From the IMG/VR virus record IMGVR_UViG_3300027759_000053, positions 1 through 64,000 of that record: 64,000 nucleotides of DNA. One strand, written 5' to 3'. A model generated the notes under the pieces. It made no database searches, was not told where the DNA came from, and saw nothing but the letters and a program-made list of their open reading frames with translations. Positions 34,892-42,330 of the stretch are shown piece by piece. A program made the position numbers and the translations under genes. Every line of letters begins with the position of its first letter. Position 1 is the stretch's first letter. This DNA comes from a virus.

Positions 34892-35297
34892 TATCAAATT
34901 CCTTTTTAAGTGTTTTAAAAGTTTCTGCACGTTCTTGATTATACTGTATTTTGGCTAATCTTGCAATCTCTTTTGCTTCAAACTGTTCGCGACGTTGTGC
35001 AGACATTGCACCAATCATTTGATCATAGTTTCTTGACCAACGAATACCTTCGAAGAAGTTTTCAAGTTCGACCAAGTTGCCACTAAAAAAACAAGCATCA
35101 CGACTGTACACAGGTAGACTTTGATCTTTTGGATATAGTGCAATATTGTCAATATTGTCAGTTGCACCATAACTGTTATATGGTATCTTGCCTAGTCTGA
35201 ATCCATAATGATCAGCCAGTTCGCGAACACGATCAATACGTTCGAACATGTCCATACCAACAGCTATGCCTACGTGTTTCACAGTTGATCCTTCCAT
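34878..35297 (-). CDS. Unknown phage protein
   Basis: 139 residues. The N-terminal part (VKHVGIAVGMDMFERIDRVR) is alpha/beta-like; the last 40 residues are a charged helix (EAKEIARLAKIQYNQERAET). It has no recognised motif. It overlaps both neighbours by about 14-19 bases, consistent with one operon of small genes. Confidence 0.6.
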   Translation of the reverse strand: MEGSTVKHVGIAVGMDMFERIDRVRELADHYGFRLGKIPYNSYGATDNIDNIALYPKDQSLPVYSRDACFFSGNLVELENFFEGIRWSRNYDQMIGAMSAQRREQFEAKEIARLAKIQYNQERAETFKTLKKEFDNGTD

Positions 35298-35497
35298 TGG
35301 AATCCAACATAATATTCCATTAGTGTTTCCATTGCCTCAATATAACGCAAGTTGTGTTCGATATCTTTTAGTTGATGTGCTCCTTTATTTTTGAGCTTGT
35401 TTAAACGATCAGTATCTTCAAGTAATCCTTTGTAGTCTTGAATCAAGATGCTTTTAATAAGGCCATCCACTGCTTCATTATTTAGGTCTATAATCAT
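35279..35497 (-). CDS. Small protein, unknown
   Basis: 72 residues from the ATG at 35497, chosen because AAGGAG lies 5-6 bases upstream; a GTG at 35503 would sit on that ribosome site. Helical and charged, with LIKSILIQDYKGLLEDTDRL and a Trp near the end. It overlaps the next gene by 19 bases. Confidence 0.6.
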   Translation of the reverse strand: MIIDLNNEAVDGLIKSILIQDYKGLLEDTDRLNKLKNKGAHQLKDIEHNLRYIEAMETLMEYYVGFQWKDQL

Positions 35498-35669
35498 TAT
35501 CACTCCTTGCTTTTCTACAGGCTTCCTTGATTGCGTTGGTATAGTCTGGACTAATTTCTGCTATGTCACAATTAATCCACATACCTTGAGGTTTATTCAT
35601 TAAATGAACTACACACAATGTTGCTATTAATAGCACAACAGCAATCCATATAATTGTTGATTCTTTCAT
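35478..35669 (-). CDS. Small single-pass membrane protein, unknown
   Basis: 63 residues. Residues ~5-23 (TIIWIAVVLLIATLCVVHL) form one strongly hydrophobic helix, followed by a short polar domain with WINCDIAEIS. The N-terminus is short and basic-poor, so topology is unclear. It overlaps its neighbours at both ends and likely goes with the membrane protein upstream. Confidence 0.6.
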   Translation of the reverse strand: MKESTIIWIAVVLLIATLCVVHLMNKPQGMWINCDIAEISPDYTNAIKEACRKARSDNDYRPK

Positions 35670-35941
35670 TTTAGATCTTTATCTTTAAGTATGTTAAAGG
35701 CTCGTTCGTCATCTTCTTTGAAACGATTCCACATTGACTTGATACCTTGTAAGATAAAACTAAGCATAGCAATTATTGCTATAACTGCAGCAGCACCAAA
35801 CCAAAATTGCTTAGACTCATTGTCACCTTGTGCTATTGCAGCTAGTCCGGAGCCTAAACAAAAACTTCCTGACAGCAGGTACCATTCAGCCAACCCCATA
35901 CCAACAAAACACCATTTAATAAATCGCCAAGCTCGTTTCAT
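35666..35941 (-). CDS. Small two-pass membrane protein, unknown
   Basis: 91 residues from the ATG at 35941, which follows the stop of the metallopeptidase gene by one base and has AAAGGA upstream; the longer frame to 36109 would be nested in that gene. Two hydrophobic segments are visible (MGLAEWYLLSGSFCLGSGLA and FGAAAVIAIIAMLSFIL), with a basic N-terminus (KRAWRFIKW) and a charged tail. Function unknown. Confidence 0.6.
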   Translation of the reverse strand: MKRAWRFIKWCFVGMGLAEWYLLSGSFCLGSGLAAIAQGDNESKQFWFGAAAVIAIIAMLSFILQGIKSMWNRFKEDDERAFNILKDKDLK

Positions 35942-35942
35942 A

Positions 35943-37202
35943 TCAACGTCCTTTCGCTGCTTCTTCGTAATGTGCCCAAATGCCCCATGGTGGTTCGCAA
36001 CCTGGGTTACCTTTAATGATCCAAACAGTTTCGCAATACTGCTCTTCGCCCCACTCACCAAACGGCATACCATCAGTAAACATAATGAACTTCTTGGGTT
36101 CAATCGCATTCGCTTTCATGAACTCCCAATTGGCCATAAAGTCAGTGCCGCCACCGCCTTGAGGTTCATACTCCATGATGTCGTCAATGTTGTCTGACGT
36201 GTATGTCTGCACGTTATAGATGTCTGTGTCAAAGCACCACAGTGTAATCTTGTACTCGTCGAATGCTTCCATGATACCTTTGATCTCACCCAAAAATGCC
36301 TTGCTATCTTCTTCGCTGATACTGCCCGACTGGTCCATGGCAATGCACACATCAATCATCTCACCGGGCTTCAAGCCAGGCAATATGGCATCCATGTGCC
36401 AACCCCTACGACTTGGCCGTGCCCAGCTAAAGTCATTCTTGACAACACTTTGAATCTGTTGCTGTAATAATTCCTTCCAGCCAATTACTGGCTCAGTCAT
36501 GTCTTTGAGTAAACGCTTGACACCGCTAGGCAAGTTACCTGCACCTGCACTCTGTGCCGCAGCAATAACAGCACCTTTGATCTCATCGCGGATAGCCTGT
36601 GCTTCTTCTTTGCTCAGTCGAGGGCGACCTTTGCCATCTTCACCGTCGCCGTCACCGTCACCGTCACCGTCATCTTCCAAGTGCTCGTCGAGAATCATCT
36701 GCTCCAGCTGTTCCATATTGATCTTGTCTGCGTTCTCGTACAAGTAATCATATACTTCTTCGTAGCTTTGCCCTTTGAACTTAGAATCAAACAAGATAGG
36801 TACTACACTAATCTTTTCGCCAATACGTTGTTCAACCAAGTCTTGGTTAACACAATAATCAGCAGCAATATTACTCAGCCGAGGCAGTCGGTCGCCGCGG
36901 CGTCCCATGTGATCATATACAGCATGCAGGATCTCGTGTCCAACCAAGAACTCAAGTTGTTTAAGCGGCATGTTGTTAACAAACTCGCTATTGTAATAGA
37001 ACTTGCGTCCGTCTGTAGCAGCAGTACCGCACCATTCGTCGGCATTAGTAAGCGTCATACGTGTAGCCAACTGTCCAAAGAACGGAGCCTTTAGCAGCAA
37101 GCCAATGCGAGCAGTAGTAAGTTTTTCGCGAGCAGCCGCGTCCGTCTTTGGGTTAGTTACAGTCTTAACTTTTGCTTTGTCAATTACAGTAGATTCTGCC
37201 AT
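35943..37202 (-). CDS. DUF2201-type metallopeptidase/VWA protein, partner of MoxR ATPase
   Basis: 419 residues. The N-terminal domain has the zinc motif HEILH (residues 89-93) and the phrase AADYCVNQDL seen in DUF2201 putative metallopeptidases. A Gly/Asp acidic linker (EDDGDGDGDGDGEDG) follows, and the C-terminal VWA domain has the MIDAS-type AMDQSGSISEED and FTDGMPFG. Proteins of this type pair with MoxR AAA ATPases, one of which lies upstream at 37636. Such pairs insert metals or remodel complexes; the phage role is unknown. A perfect sigma70 promoter precedes the gene. Confidence 0.8.
   Translation of the reverse strand: MAESTVIDKAKVKTVTNPKTDAAAREKLTTARIGLLLKAPFFGQLATRMTLTNADEWCGTAATDGRKFYYNSEFVNNMPLKQLEFLVGHEILHAVYDHMGRRGDRLPRLSNIAADYCVNQDLVEQRIGEKISVVPILFDSKFKGQSYEEVYDYLYENADKINMEQLEQMILDEHLEDDGDGDGDGDGEDGKGRPRLSKEEAQAIRDEIKGAVIAAAQSAGAGNLPSGVKRLLKDMTEPVIGWKELLQQQIQSVVKNDFSWARPSRRGWHMDAILPGLKPGEMIDVCIAMDQSGSISEEDSKAFLGEIKGIMEAFDEYKITLWCFDTDIYNVQTYTSDNIDDIMEYEPQGGGGTDFMANWEFMKANAIEPKKFIMFTDGMPFGEWGEEQYCETVWIIKGNPGCEPPWGIWAHYEEAAKGR
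36641..36675. repeat. Hexanucleotide tandem repeat encoding Gly-Asp linker
   Basis: About five to six imperfect copies of CACCGT/CGTCAC (on +) encode the alternating Gly-Asp linker between the metallopeptidase and VWA domains. It is a likely slippage site that changes linker length in steps of two residues. Confidence 0.7.
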
Positions 37203-37226
37203 GTCGCCTCCTTAACGTGTAAACAT

Positions 37227-37255
37227 ATTATATAACAAAATGGATTTACTGTCAA
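37227..37255 (-). promoter_or_regulatory. Perfect sigma70 consensus promoter
   Basis: On the minus strand TTGACA (37255-37250), a 17-base spacer and TATAAT (37232-37227) match the Escherichia-type consensus at all twelve positions. It lies 25 bases upstream of the metallopeptidase/VWA ATG at 37202, which has AAGGAGG as ribosome site. Confidence 0.85.
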
Positions 37256-37623
37256 AGCCATTTTAATTGGATATTACTCAATGTTGCATCATCTTTAATG
37301 TAGATGTACAAGTCTCCTTGGCTGACATCTATGTGCCAACACCAAGGCGGATTAAACAGTTCGTGCCCTTTGTAGGCTTTATGTGCTTCGGCTGTGTTTA
37401 TATAGTAATTTCGTTCACAACTCGGACCATATTGCTCGGTCATCCAAACTCTCAAATCGTGAAAACCTTTGAATCTATCGTTGCTGTGCTGGTATAACAC
37501 ATACTGTAGCATATACACACGATACTTCCACAGTTCGTGTCCGGTATGCCTCCCGTCTAATTTTTCAAGAATAAATTGCATAATAAAAAGGGTCTTACGG
37601 ACCAGGTCCTGCCCCTGCCTCAC
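37252..37623 (-). CDS. Unknown protein between MoxR and its VWA partner
   Basis: Up to 123 residues from GTG 37623; a shorter version begins at ATG 37581 (MQFILEKLDGRHTGHELWKY). Neither has a clear ribosome site. It is rich in aromatic residues and His (HELFNPPWCWHIDVSQGD). Being flanked by moxR and the VWA gene, it may belong to that complex, but no motif supports this. Confidence 0.5.
   Translation of the reverse strand: MRQGQDLVRKTLFIMQFILEKLDGRHTGHELWKYRVYMLQYVLYQHSNDRFKGFHDLRVWMTEQYGPSCERNYYINTAEAHKAYKGHELFNPPWCWHIDVSQGDLYIYIKDDATLSNIQLKWL
37585..37603 (-). terminator. Weak intrinsic-terminator-like hairpin after moxR
   Basis: On the minus strand GGTC-CGTAA-GACC is followed by CTTTTT, within the start region of the unknown gene 3' of moxR. 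The stem is only 4 bp, so termination would be partial at best. Confidence 0.3.
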
Positions 37624-37635
37624 ACGCGACTCAGA

Positions 37636-38742
37636 TTATTTAGAACTGCCTGCTGCTGCTAAAACATACTTGCCAAAACGCTGATGGAACTCGTCAAAGC
37701 TAGGCATCTTGCCAGGAACCATTGGCAGATTGTATGTAGTCAATGCAACACGAGCACCCATAACAGTAACTTCAGTTGTAAAGTTATCCATCATAAATCG
37801 CAGGAAGTTGTCTGCCATTTTGTGGAACTCAGCCAACTTGTCTTTGCCGTTCTTGGTGTAGTAGTCTTGCAACTCATAACACATACTCGTAGTCAAAGAA
37901 TACATTGCCGAAACTTCTTTGGTCTTTAACTCTTTGACCTTGCCTGCCAGAATGTCTTCGGGCTTGGGCAAGTTAGCAGCATGTTTGCGATGCGCCATAA
38001 ACTTAACAGCAGTACCTTCGCCAACACAACCTGCAATCAAGTCAGTCAATTCTGCGTCAGACATATCCTTGTCATGACAGAACTCGCTAGCAAAGGTCCA
38101 AGTACGTGGTGTAGCGAATGAACGACTGTTACTACGTGGATCAAAGTCAAACATGTCGGCTTTGGCAAAACTCAAGTAACCAACAACATCCGAGTGGATC
38201 TTGTTTTTAACAGCCCAGTTCTGCCATGATTGAAAGTCTGGACGTACTTCTAAGTGCAAGAAACGATTTGCCAACGGACTAGGCATACGGAACGTAACAC
38301 CTTTGTCGCTGTCACGATTGCCTGCAGCTACCATAACAACATTGTCCGGCAACTTGTATTTGCCAATGCGTCGATTCAGAATCAACTGATAGGCCGCTGC
38401 CTGCACTGCAGGTGCCGCTGAGTTCATCTCGTCAAGCAACAACACAACAATAGGATACTGTGCAGCGAGCTCGTCGTCGGGCAAGTCAATGGGTGGTGCC
38501 CAATCCATCTTCTCGTTGTTCTTGTTAAAGAACGGGATGCCGCGAATGTCAGTTGGCTCCATTTGCGATAGTCGCAAGTCAATCATGTAGCCACCGAGCT
38601 CTGTAGCAATGTCTGCTACTACTTCGGATTTGCCTACGCCTGGCGGCCCCCAGAGGAACACAGGACGCTTATGCTTGAAGCAGCGCAACATACGACTACG
38701 TGCTTCTTCGGGTGTTACAGTACGACTTTCAGTTACTGCCAT
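37636..38742 (-). CDS. MoxR-type AAA+ ATPase
   Basis: 368 residues. Walker A is WGPPGVGKSE (residues ~31-40) and Walker B is VVLLLDEMNSA; DIRGIPFF and VVMVAAGNRDSD give further AAA+/MoxR features such as sensor 1. MoxR ATPases act as chaperones for VWA-domain partners, here the protein at 35943. In phages the pair may remodel host or virion assemblies; no specific role is known. It has its own promoter-like sequence upstream and a good Shine-Dalgarno (AAGGAGAAC). Confidence 0.85.
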   Translation of the reverse strand: MAVTESRTVTPEEARSRMLRCFKHKRPVFLWGPPGVGKSEVVADIATELGGYMIDLRLSQMEPTDIRGIPFFNKNNEKMDWAPPIDLPDDELAAQYPIVVLLLDEMNSAAPAVQAAAYQLILNRRIGKYKLPDNVVMVAAGNRDSDKGVTFRMPSPLANRFLHLEVRPDFQSWQNWAVKNKIHSDVVGYLSFAKADMFDFDPRSNSRSFATPRTWTFASEFCHDKDMSDAELTDLIAGCVGEGTAVKFMAHRKHAANLPKPEDILAGKVKELKTKEVSAMYSLTTSMCYELQDYYTKNGKDKLAEFHKMADNFLRFMMDNFTTEVTVMGARVALTTYNLPMVPGKMPSFDEFHQRFGKYVLAAAGSSK

Positions 38743-38773
38743 TTAAGTTCTCCTTGTCAACATGTGAAAACAT

Positions 38774-38802
38774 ATTATAGTTAAACAGTGAATTAAAGTC
38801 TG
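38774..38802 (-). promoter_or_regulatory. Probable promoter before moxR
   Basis: A perfect TATAAT (minus strand, 38779-38774) is preceded at 17 bases by CAGACT, which keeps only the GAC core of the -35 consensus. It lies 32 bases upstream of the moxR ATG. Its -35 overlaps a hairpin at 38797-38822. Confidence 0.5.
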
Positions 38803-38822
38803 TGGCTGTTACACCACAGACT
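38797..38822 (-). terminator. Hairpin ending the 38832 transcript
   Basis: AGTCTGTGG and CCACAGACT form a perfect 9-bp stem with an 8-base loop, 10 bases after the stop of the 38832 gene, followed on the minus strand by TTAATT. It has the position of a terminator, but the T-run is short. It overlaps the -35 region of the moxR promoter. Confidence 0.5.
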
Positions 38823-38831
38823 ATCAAACTA

Positions 38832-39212
38832 TTAGAATCCAAATTTTGCATTAACGCGAGCTTCTTTGTCTGCAAACCATGCAATAGCAAAATCCTCTGG
38901 GCTTTGATTTTTGCGCGGCTTGTCGCCAACACGCTTTGCCGTTTTAACAACAGTTGCAGTTTTAGCAACCTTTGCTACTTTAGCAACAGTTGCAGTTTTA
39001 GCAACACGGGGCATTTTGCCTGCTGTAATGCCTTGTGTACCAAGATAATCAACAGCCGCTTCTTTACCCATTGCAAACGGCAGCTCAATCATGTTAACAT
39101 CTGTGCAACCAAAACGCTCTAATGCTTTGGCACGTTTAGCGTCGTTAGCAAATTTGTAAACAGTAGCGCCTTTTTCTGTACAAGTGCCGGCAAAAGTAAA
39201 AAGTTTAGACAT
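38832..39212 (-). CDS. Unknown basic protein with Ala-Lys-Thr-Val linker repeats
   Basis: 126 residues. Residues 1-65 form a small domain (KLFTFAGTCTEKGATVYKFA), then comes the repetitive basic linker VAKTATVAKVAKVAKTATV, then a short C-terminal segment (SPEDFAIAWFADKEARVNAK). The composition recalls histone-H1-like DNA-binding tails. Two strong tandem promoters precede it, so it is probably made early and in quantity. Function is not known. Confidence 0.65.
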   Translation of the reverse strand: MSKLFTFAGTCTEKGATVYKFANDAKRAKALERFGCTDVNMIELPFAMGKEAAVDYLGTQGITAGKMPRVAKTATVAKVAKVAKTATVVKTAKRVGDKPRKNQSPEDFAIAWFADKEARVNAKFGF

Positions 39213-39242
39213 TTACGACTCCTTATTAGTTAACGTACAAAC

Positions 39243-39271
39243 ATTATAGCAAAACGGGGAATTATGTGCAA
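39243..39271 (-). promoter_or_regulatory. Sigma70 promoter, proximal of a tandem pair
   Basis: On the minus strand TTGCAC (39271-39266), 17 bases, TATAAT (39248-39243), 31 bases before the ATG at 39212. It shares the 16-base string ATTATAGCAAAACGGG (as + strand) with the distal promoter 86 bases away, as well as CAACGGTT beside the -35. Confidence 0.75.
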
Positions 39272-39328
39272 CGGTTACTTTTTAACAACTAGTTGCTACA
39301 AAAGCAATGCCCGCTTTACTACTCTATT

Positions 39329-39357
39329 ATTATAGCAAAACGGGCATTTTTGGTCAA
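39329..39357 (-). promoter_or_regulatory. Sigma70 promoter, distal of a tandem pair
   Basis: On the minus strand TTGACC (39357-39352), 17 bases, TATAAT (39334-39329). An 8-bp inverted repeat, AATGCCCG (39306-39313) and CGGGCATT (39341-39348), brackets the -10 box with a 27-base spacing, which could be an operator. The whole 39213-39369 interval holds no gene and is filled by these two promoters. Confidence 0.75.
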
Positions 39358-39369
39358 CGGTTGTTAATT

Positions 39370-39741
39370 TTACACTATTACATATTTGCTAATGCTTGGA
39401 TGTCCACTAACTTCCCACTCTACCCAAGATTTAATTTGATCGTACTCGACTTCTTCGTTTATCCATTCGTATCTAAATCCTAAATGGCCCGTGACTGCAT
39501 AATCATAGAATTCTGCCTTTATATGGTCTTCAAGATCTTTAATAGGACGTTTTGGACCAATCCACATATCTGCAAACTGAATTAATTTTCCGTTGTGTCC
39601 TTCGTATCCGTTGAGACGACCGTTTGGGCCAAACGGATTGCCAGTAATTCCGAAACAGGTTCGAGTGACTATAAGATCATCATCTAGCACAATCCGATTA
39701 CGCCAAAGGTAAAAGTAATAATCTAAATTAGATTCCACCAT
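39370..39741 (-). CDS. Unknown phage protein
   Basis: 123 residues, rich in Trp/Tyr and acidic residues. It contains TCFGITGNPFGPNGRLNGYE and ends with VSGHPSISKYVIV. No enzymatic motif is recognised. It overlaps the upstream ParB-like gene by 14 bases and shares its promoter. Confidence 0.6.
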   Translation of the reverse strand: MVESNLDYYFYLWRNRIVLDDDLIVTRTCFGITGNPFGPNGRLNGYEGHNGKLIQFADMWIGPKRPIKDLEDHIKAEFYDYAVTGHLGFRYEWINEEVEYDQIKSWVEWEVSGHPSISKYVIV

Positions 39742-40900
39742 ATGTTGTCATGCCTTTCACTTGAGGAACAGCACATTGTCCGCCCGCATTTAGATAATCA
39801 ATAATTAAAATAGGAGTAAGACAGGAATCAGACCAGGAATCTTTAAGATTATTTGCAATTTGAAATTTCTTGAGTCTAGTTTTGCAGTCTGCATGAAATC
39901 CTTTTGGGCTTCCGTAAGTAGCACGAATATGATTATATAAATCAAGTTCAAGTTCGGGAGTAAGTTCAACATTCTCATCACGAGCTTCTGCACTTAAACG
40001 ACCAAATGCAAGAATAAAACCACCATCAACACCTTTTTCGTTAGCAAAATAAGTATTATGCCAGTTTAGTGCCCATTGTAAATCTTCCTTACCCATTTCA
40101 AAGATTTCTTCTGTTTCTGCACCGTGATGTCCGATATTGTTTACACCAGTAATATAAGTAACCATTCCTGGCTGTGCCTGCTGACCTTTTGCTTCTACTG
40201 CAGGAGCAGGAAACATATTATTTTTCTCTAGTATCTCTTGTAACTCGTGGCTCTGTACATCTTCGGTCAAATTTGATCCGTAAAGTCTTTTGCCGTTAAC
40301 ACGACTACGATGGACAAAGAAAGCATCAATAGATTTACGACCACTGCCGCCAAGCCGTCTAAATCCATAATTACCAACAGCTTCTCCAACATCAGTGCTT
40401 CCTGGCACAACAAGATCGTCGTCAACTACCTTACATTGAATCTTAGTACCAGGTGCAATTAATCCAAAATGTTTCATGAGATAAAACGCTGTACCACTTT
40501 GTTGCCCCTCCCATGAACTGTAACGTCCAGTCTCTTTAATAAAGATAACATTAAGAGGTTGCATAATACGCGGATCAAATAAAGTAATAATATTATCAGC
40601 AATATGAAGTTCTTCCAAAAACCTTTGTATATCAATATTGATGTCAATTAAACTTTCATCAACTTCCATCAGACGTCCAAAATGTTCTTGAATATATACT
40701 TCACCGTTTAGTCGTTGTTTCAGAATATTAATTGCTTCTTGAATTTTAGAAGAAGCAATTAACGGTTGTGCTCGTTGTGGCAATGCTTCGTATTTGCCTT
40801 TTTTATTTGACAACTGTTGATTTTTAATTTTTGCAATAGGAGCAAAAGGATTTGCTCCTCGAACCACTGTACGCAATTGATTTACATTATCCGCAGACAT
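39728..40900 (-). CDS. Unknown protein with possible ParB-like domain
   Basis: 390 residues. The segment NIDIQRFLEELHIADNIITL...FDPRIMQPLNVI...YSSWEGQQSGTA is arranged like the ParB/Srx nucleotide-hydrolase fold, where a D/E-G-Q-H box follows an 'R-x-x-E-x-H' helix; here the box is EGQQ, so the conserved His is absent. The C-terminal half has YITGVNNIGHHGAETEEIFE. It has a strong dedicated promoter. A replication or DNA-processing role is possible but unproven. Confidence 0.45.
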   Translation of the reverse strand: MSADNVNQLRTVVRGANPFAPIAKIKNQQLSNKKGKYEALPQRAQPLIASSKIQEAINILKQRLNGEVYIQEHFGRLMEVDESLIDINIDIQRFLEELHIADNIITLFDPRIMQPLNVIFIKETGRYSSWEGQQSGTAFYLMKHFGLIAPGTKIQCKVVDDDLVVPGSTDVGEAVGNYGFRRLGGSGRKSIDAFFVHRSRVNGKRLYGSNLTEDVQSHELQEILEKNNMFPAPAVEAKGQQAQPGMVTYITGVNNIGHHGAETEEIFEMGKEDLQWALNWHNTYFANEKGVDGGFILAFGRLSAEARDENVELTPELELDLYNHIRATYGSPKGFHADCKTRLKKFQIANNLKDSWSDSCLTPILIIDYLNAGGQCAVPQVKGMTTYGGI

Positions 40901-40935
40901 TGCTACTCCTTTAATGAAGTTATTTAAAGAAGTGT

Positions 40936-40964
40936 AGTATATAAAAAAAGAAAATTACTGTCAA
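40936..40964 (-). promoter_or_regulatory. Sigma70 promoter before the ParB-like gene
   Basis: Minus strand TTGACA (40964-40959), 17 bases, TATACT (40941-40936), 36 bases before the ATG at 40900, which has AAAGGAG. The sequence beside the -35 (CAACGG) resembles that of the tandem promoters at 39243-39357. Confidence 0.8.
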
Positions 40965-40970
40965 CCGTTG

Positions 40971-41336
40971 CTAAAGTTGCAAGTTATCCAAATATTGCTG
41001 TAGATTGTTGGCATGCAAACTTAGCAACACAGTTTCTTCTTCTCCAAGTAATACAATTTTATTATTTTTTTTAATATAGTAAGGACAAGTAAACAGGCGT
41101 GACAATTGTACGAATGTTCTGCTTAGTAATGGGTTGGCAAGTTCAATTTGATACGTTGTAATTTTGGCATACTTTTCAACAAACACGATGCCGGATTTGC
41201 TTAGTCTGAGATTGGCGGGAACAGTATGATTAAACCACCAATCCCGACGATAATACTCAAAGTTGTCCATTCCTATACCCGCAGCTTCTAAAAAGACACG
41301 AGTATAATGCGATTGATTAAGGGTAGATTTGGTCAC
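40971..41336 (-). CDS. Conserved-type marine phage protein, unknown
   Basis: 121 residues. RRDWWFNHTVPANLRLSKSG and LSRTFVQLSRLFTCPYYI resemble a hypothetical protein carried by many marine T4-like phages. It is alpha/beta in character, with no catalytic motif visible. Overlaps the next upstream gene by 20 bases. Confidence 0.65.
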   Translation of the reverse strand: MTKSTLNQSHYTRVFLEAAGIGMDNFEYYRRDWWFNHTVPANLRLSKSGIVFVEKYAKITTYQIELANPLLSRTFVQLSRLFTCPYYIKKNNKIVLLGEEETVLLSLHANNLQQYLDNLQL

Positions 41337-41604
41337 CTTGTTTCATTAAGACCACGGTGAATTTATCGGTCTTGAACAATGTGTTAAGTTTTTTGCAAAG
41401 ATTGATAGCATGTCCGCTATTACTAAAAGAGACCTTTTTGTATTTTGGACCAGGATAGTGCAATAGAATATTATGAGTTTTAAGATTAATGGGTTTATTG
41501 TCGTAGAAAACCGCCCAGATTCCTTCGCTGCTTAATACCTGATCGCTCTTGAAGTTAGTTTTATTAACGTGTTCTAACAACACTGTTGGTTTAGGTCTGG
41601 ACAT
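41317..41604 (-). CDS. Conserved-type marine phage protein, unknown
   Basis: 95 residues. The start MSRPKPTVLLEHVNKTNFKS and the phrase LLHYPGPKYKKVSFSNSGHA are of a type I recognise from T4-like cyanophages, where the protein is uncharacterised. It pairs with the gene at 40971, which it overlaps. Confidence 0.65.
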   Translation of the reverse strand: MSRPKPTVLLEHVNKTNFKSDQVLSSEGIWAVFYDNKPINLKTHNILLHYPGPKYKKVSFSNSGHAINLCKKLNTLFKTDKFTVVLMKQGDQIYP

Positions 41605-41651
41605 CGTAGACTTTCCTTGAACTGTGTATTTATGACTTTAAACGGCGTAGA

Positions 41652-41867
41652 TTACTTAAAGCCCCCGCCATCGAGTCCGGGTGTGACTGGTTCTTCTGTA
41701 TTTCTAGGAGTAGATACTGCTTCTGCCAAATTGGCCAGTAAAGCATATATATCCGAGTGCAAATTACGAGCTTCATCAATGTTAAGTACAAGTTGTTTAC
41801 TACCACTTTGATTCATTTGCTTGACACGATTGTTGAAGTTTTGAATTGCTAGACTAATATTTTGCAT
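41652..41867 (-). CDS. Small conserved-type phage protein, unknown
   Basis: 71 residues, one long helix containing LNIDEARNLHSDIYALLANL, a pattern seen in short T4-like cyanophage proteins, then a Pro/Gly-rich end. The start overlaps the preceding stop by 14 bases. Function unknown. Confidence 0.65.
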   Translation of the reverse strand: MQNISLAIQNFNNRVKQMNQSGSKQLVLNIDEARNLHSDIYALLANLAEAVSTPRNTEEPVTPGLDGGGFK

Positions 41868-42330
41868 TTTTTTCCTTTAACACTTGGTTAACTTCTTCTT
41901 CACTTTTGTATGGTCCAACAAAGTCGTATCTACACAAGGTAATATTTTTTGGACAGTATTGTACGGTCCATGCATTGTTTAATTCTATTAGGTAATATCC
42001 TGCACAGAAAAAACTTTTACTCTTGGGTGTTTTAGTATAGATAGGTAATCGTCTTAGGATATCGAATACTTGATTGTACACTCGCCCAGTTACTGGATAA
42101 TCATACACTGTATTATTAGTTTTTGTTTTATTTTTATCAACAGTGGAAAATTTAATCTGATACTTTTGTTTTAGAATTTTCACTGATGGAAAGTATTCTC
42201 TTAAATCGTCGTGTACGTAAACAAAACCCCCATCGTTACGTGCTTGGATGGTAGCAATCTTTTGTCCTTGATCTTCGACTACCCAGAATTTATCTTTAAC
42301 AACAGGTTTTGCAATTCGTTCGTTTATCAT
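41854..42330 (-). CDS. Unknown phage protein
   Basis: 158 residues, beta-rich, with WVVEDQGQKIATIQARNDGG near the N-terminus and YYLIELNNAWTVQYCPKNIT in the middle. Its start overlaps the preceding stop by 4 bases. The mixed Lys/Asn/Tyr content gives no motif. Function unknown. Confidence 0.6.
   Translation of the reverse strand: MINERIAKPVVKDKFWVVEDQGQKIATIQARNDGGFVYVHDDLREYFPSVKILKQKYQIKFSTVDKNKTKTNNTVYDYPVTGRVYNQVFDILRRLPIYTKTPKSKSFFCAGYYLIELNNAWTVQYCPKNITLCRYDFVGPYKSEEEVNQVLKEKNAKY

Noticed and set aside
35691-36197. 168-codon open frame on the plus strand across the membrane-protein and VWA genes
   Set aside because: It is antisense to two genes supported by motifs and start signals, and its product has no recognisable domain.
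36499-37094. Plus-strand open frames rich in Ser/Pro opposite the metallopeptidase/VWA gene
   Set aside because: Their composition mirrors the Gly-Asp linker and other codons of the real gene; no start signals.
39306-39351. Plus-strand intrinsic terminator (AATGCCCG ... CGGGCATTTTT)
   Set aside because: No plus-strand gene lies upstream, the loop would be 27 bases and the element coincides with a minus-strand promoter, so an operator is the better reading.
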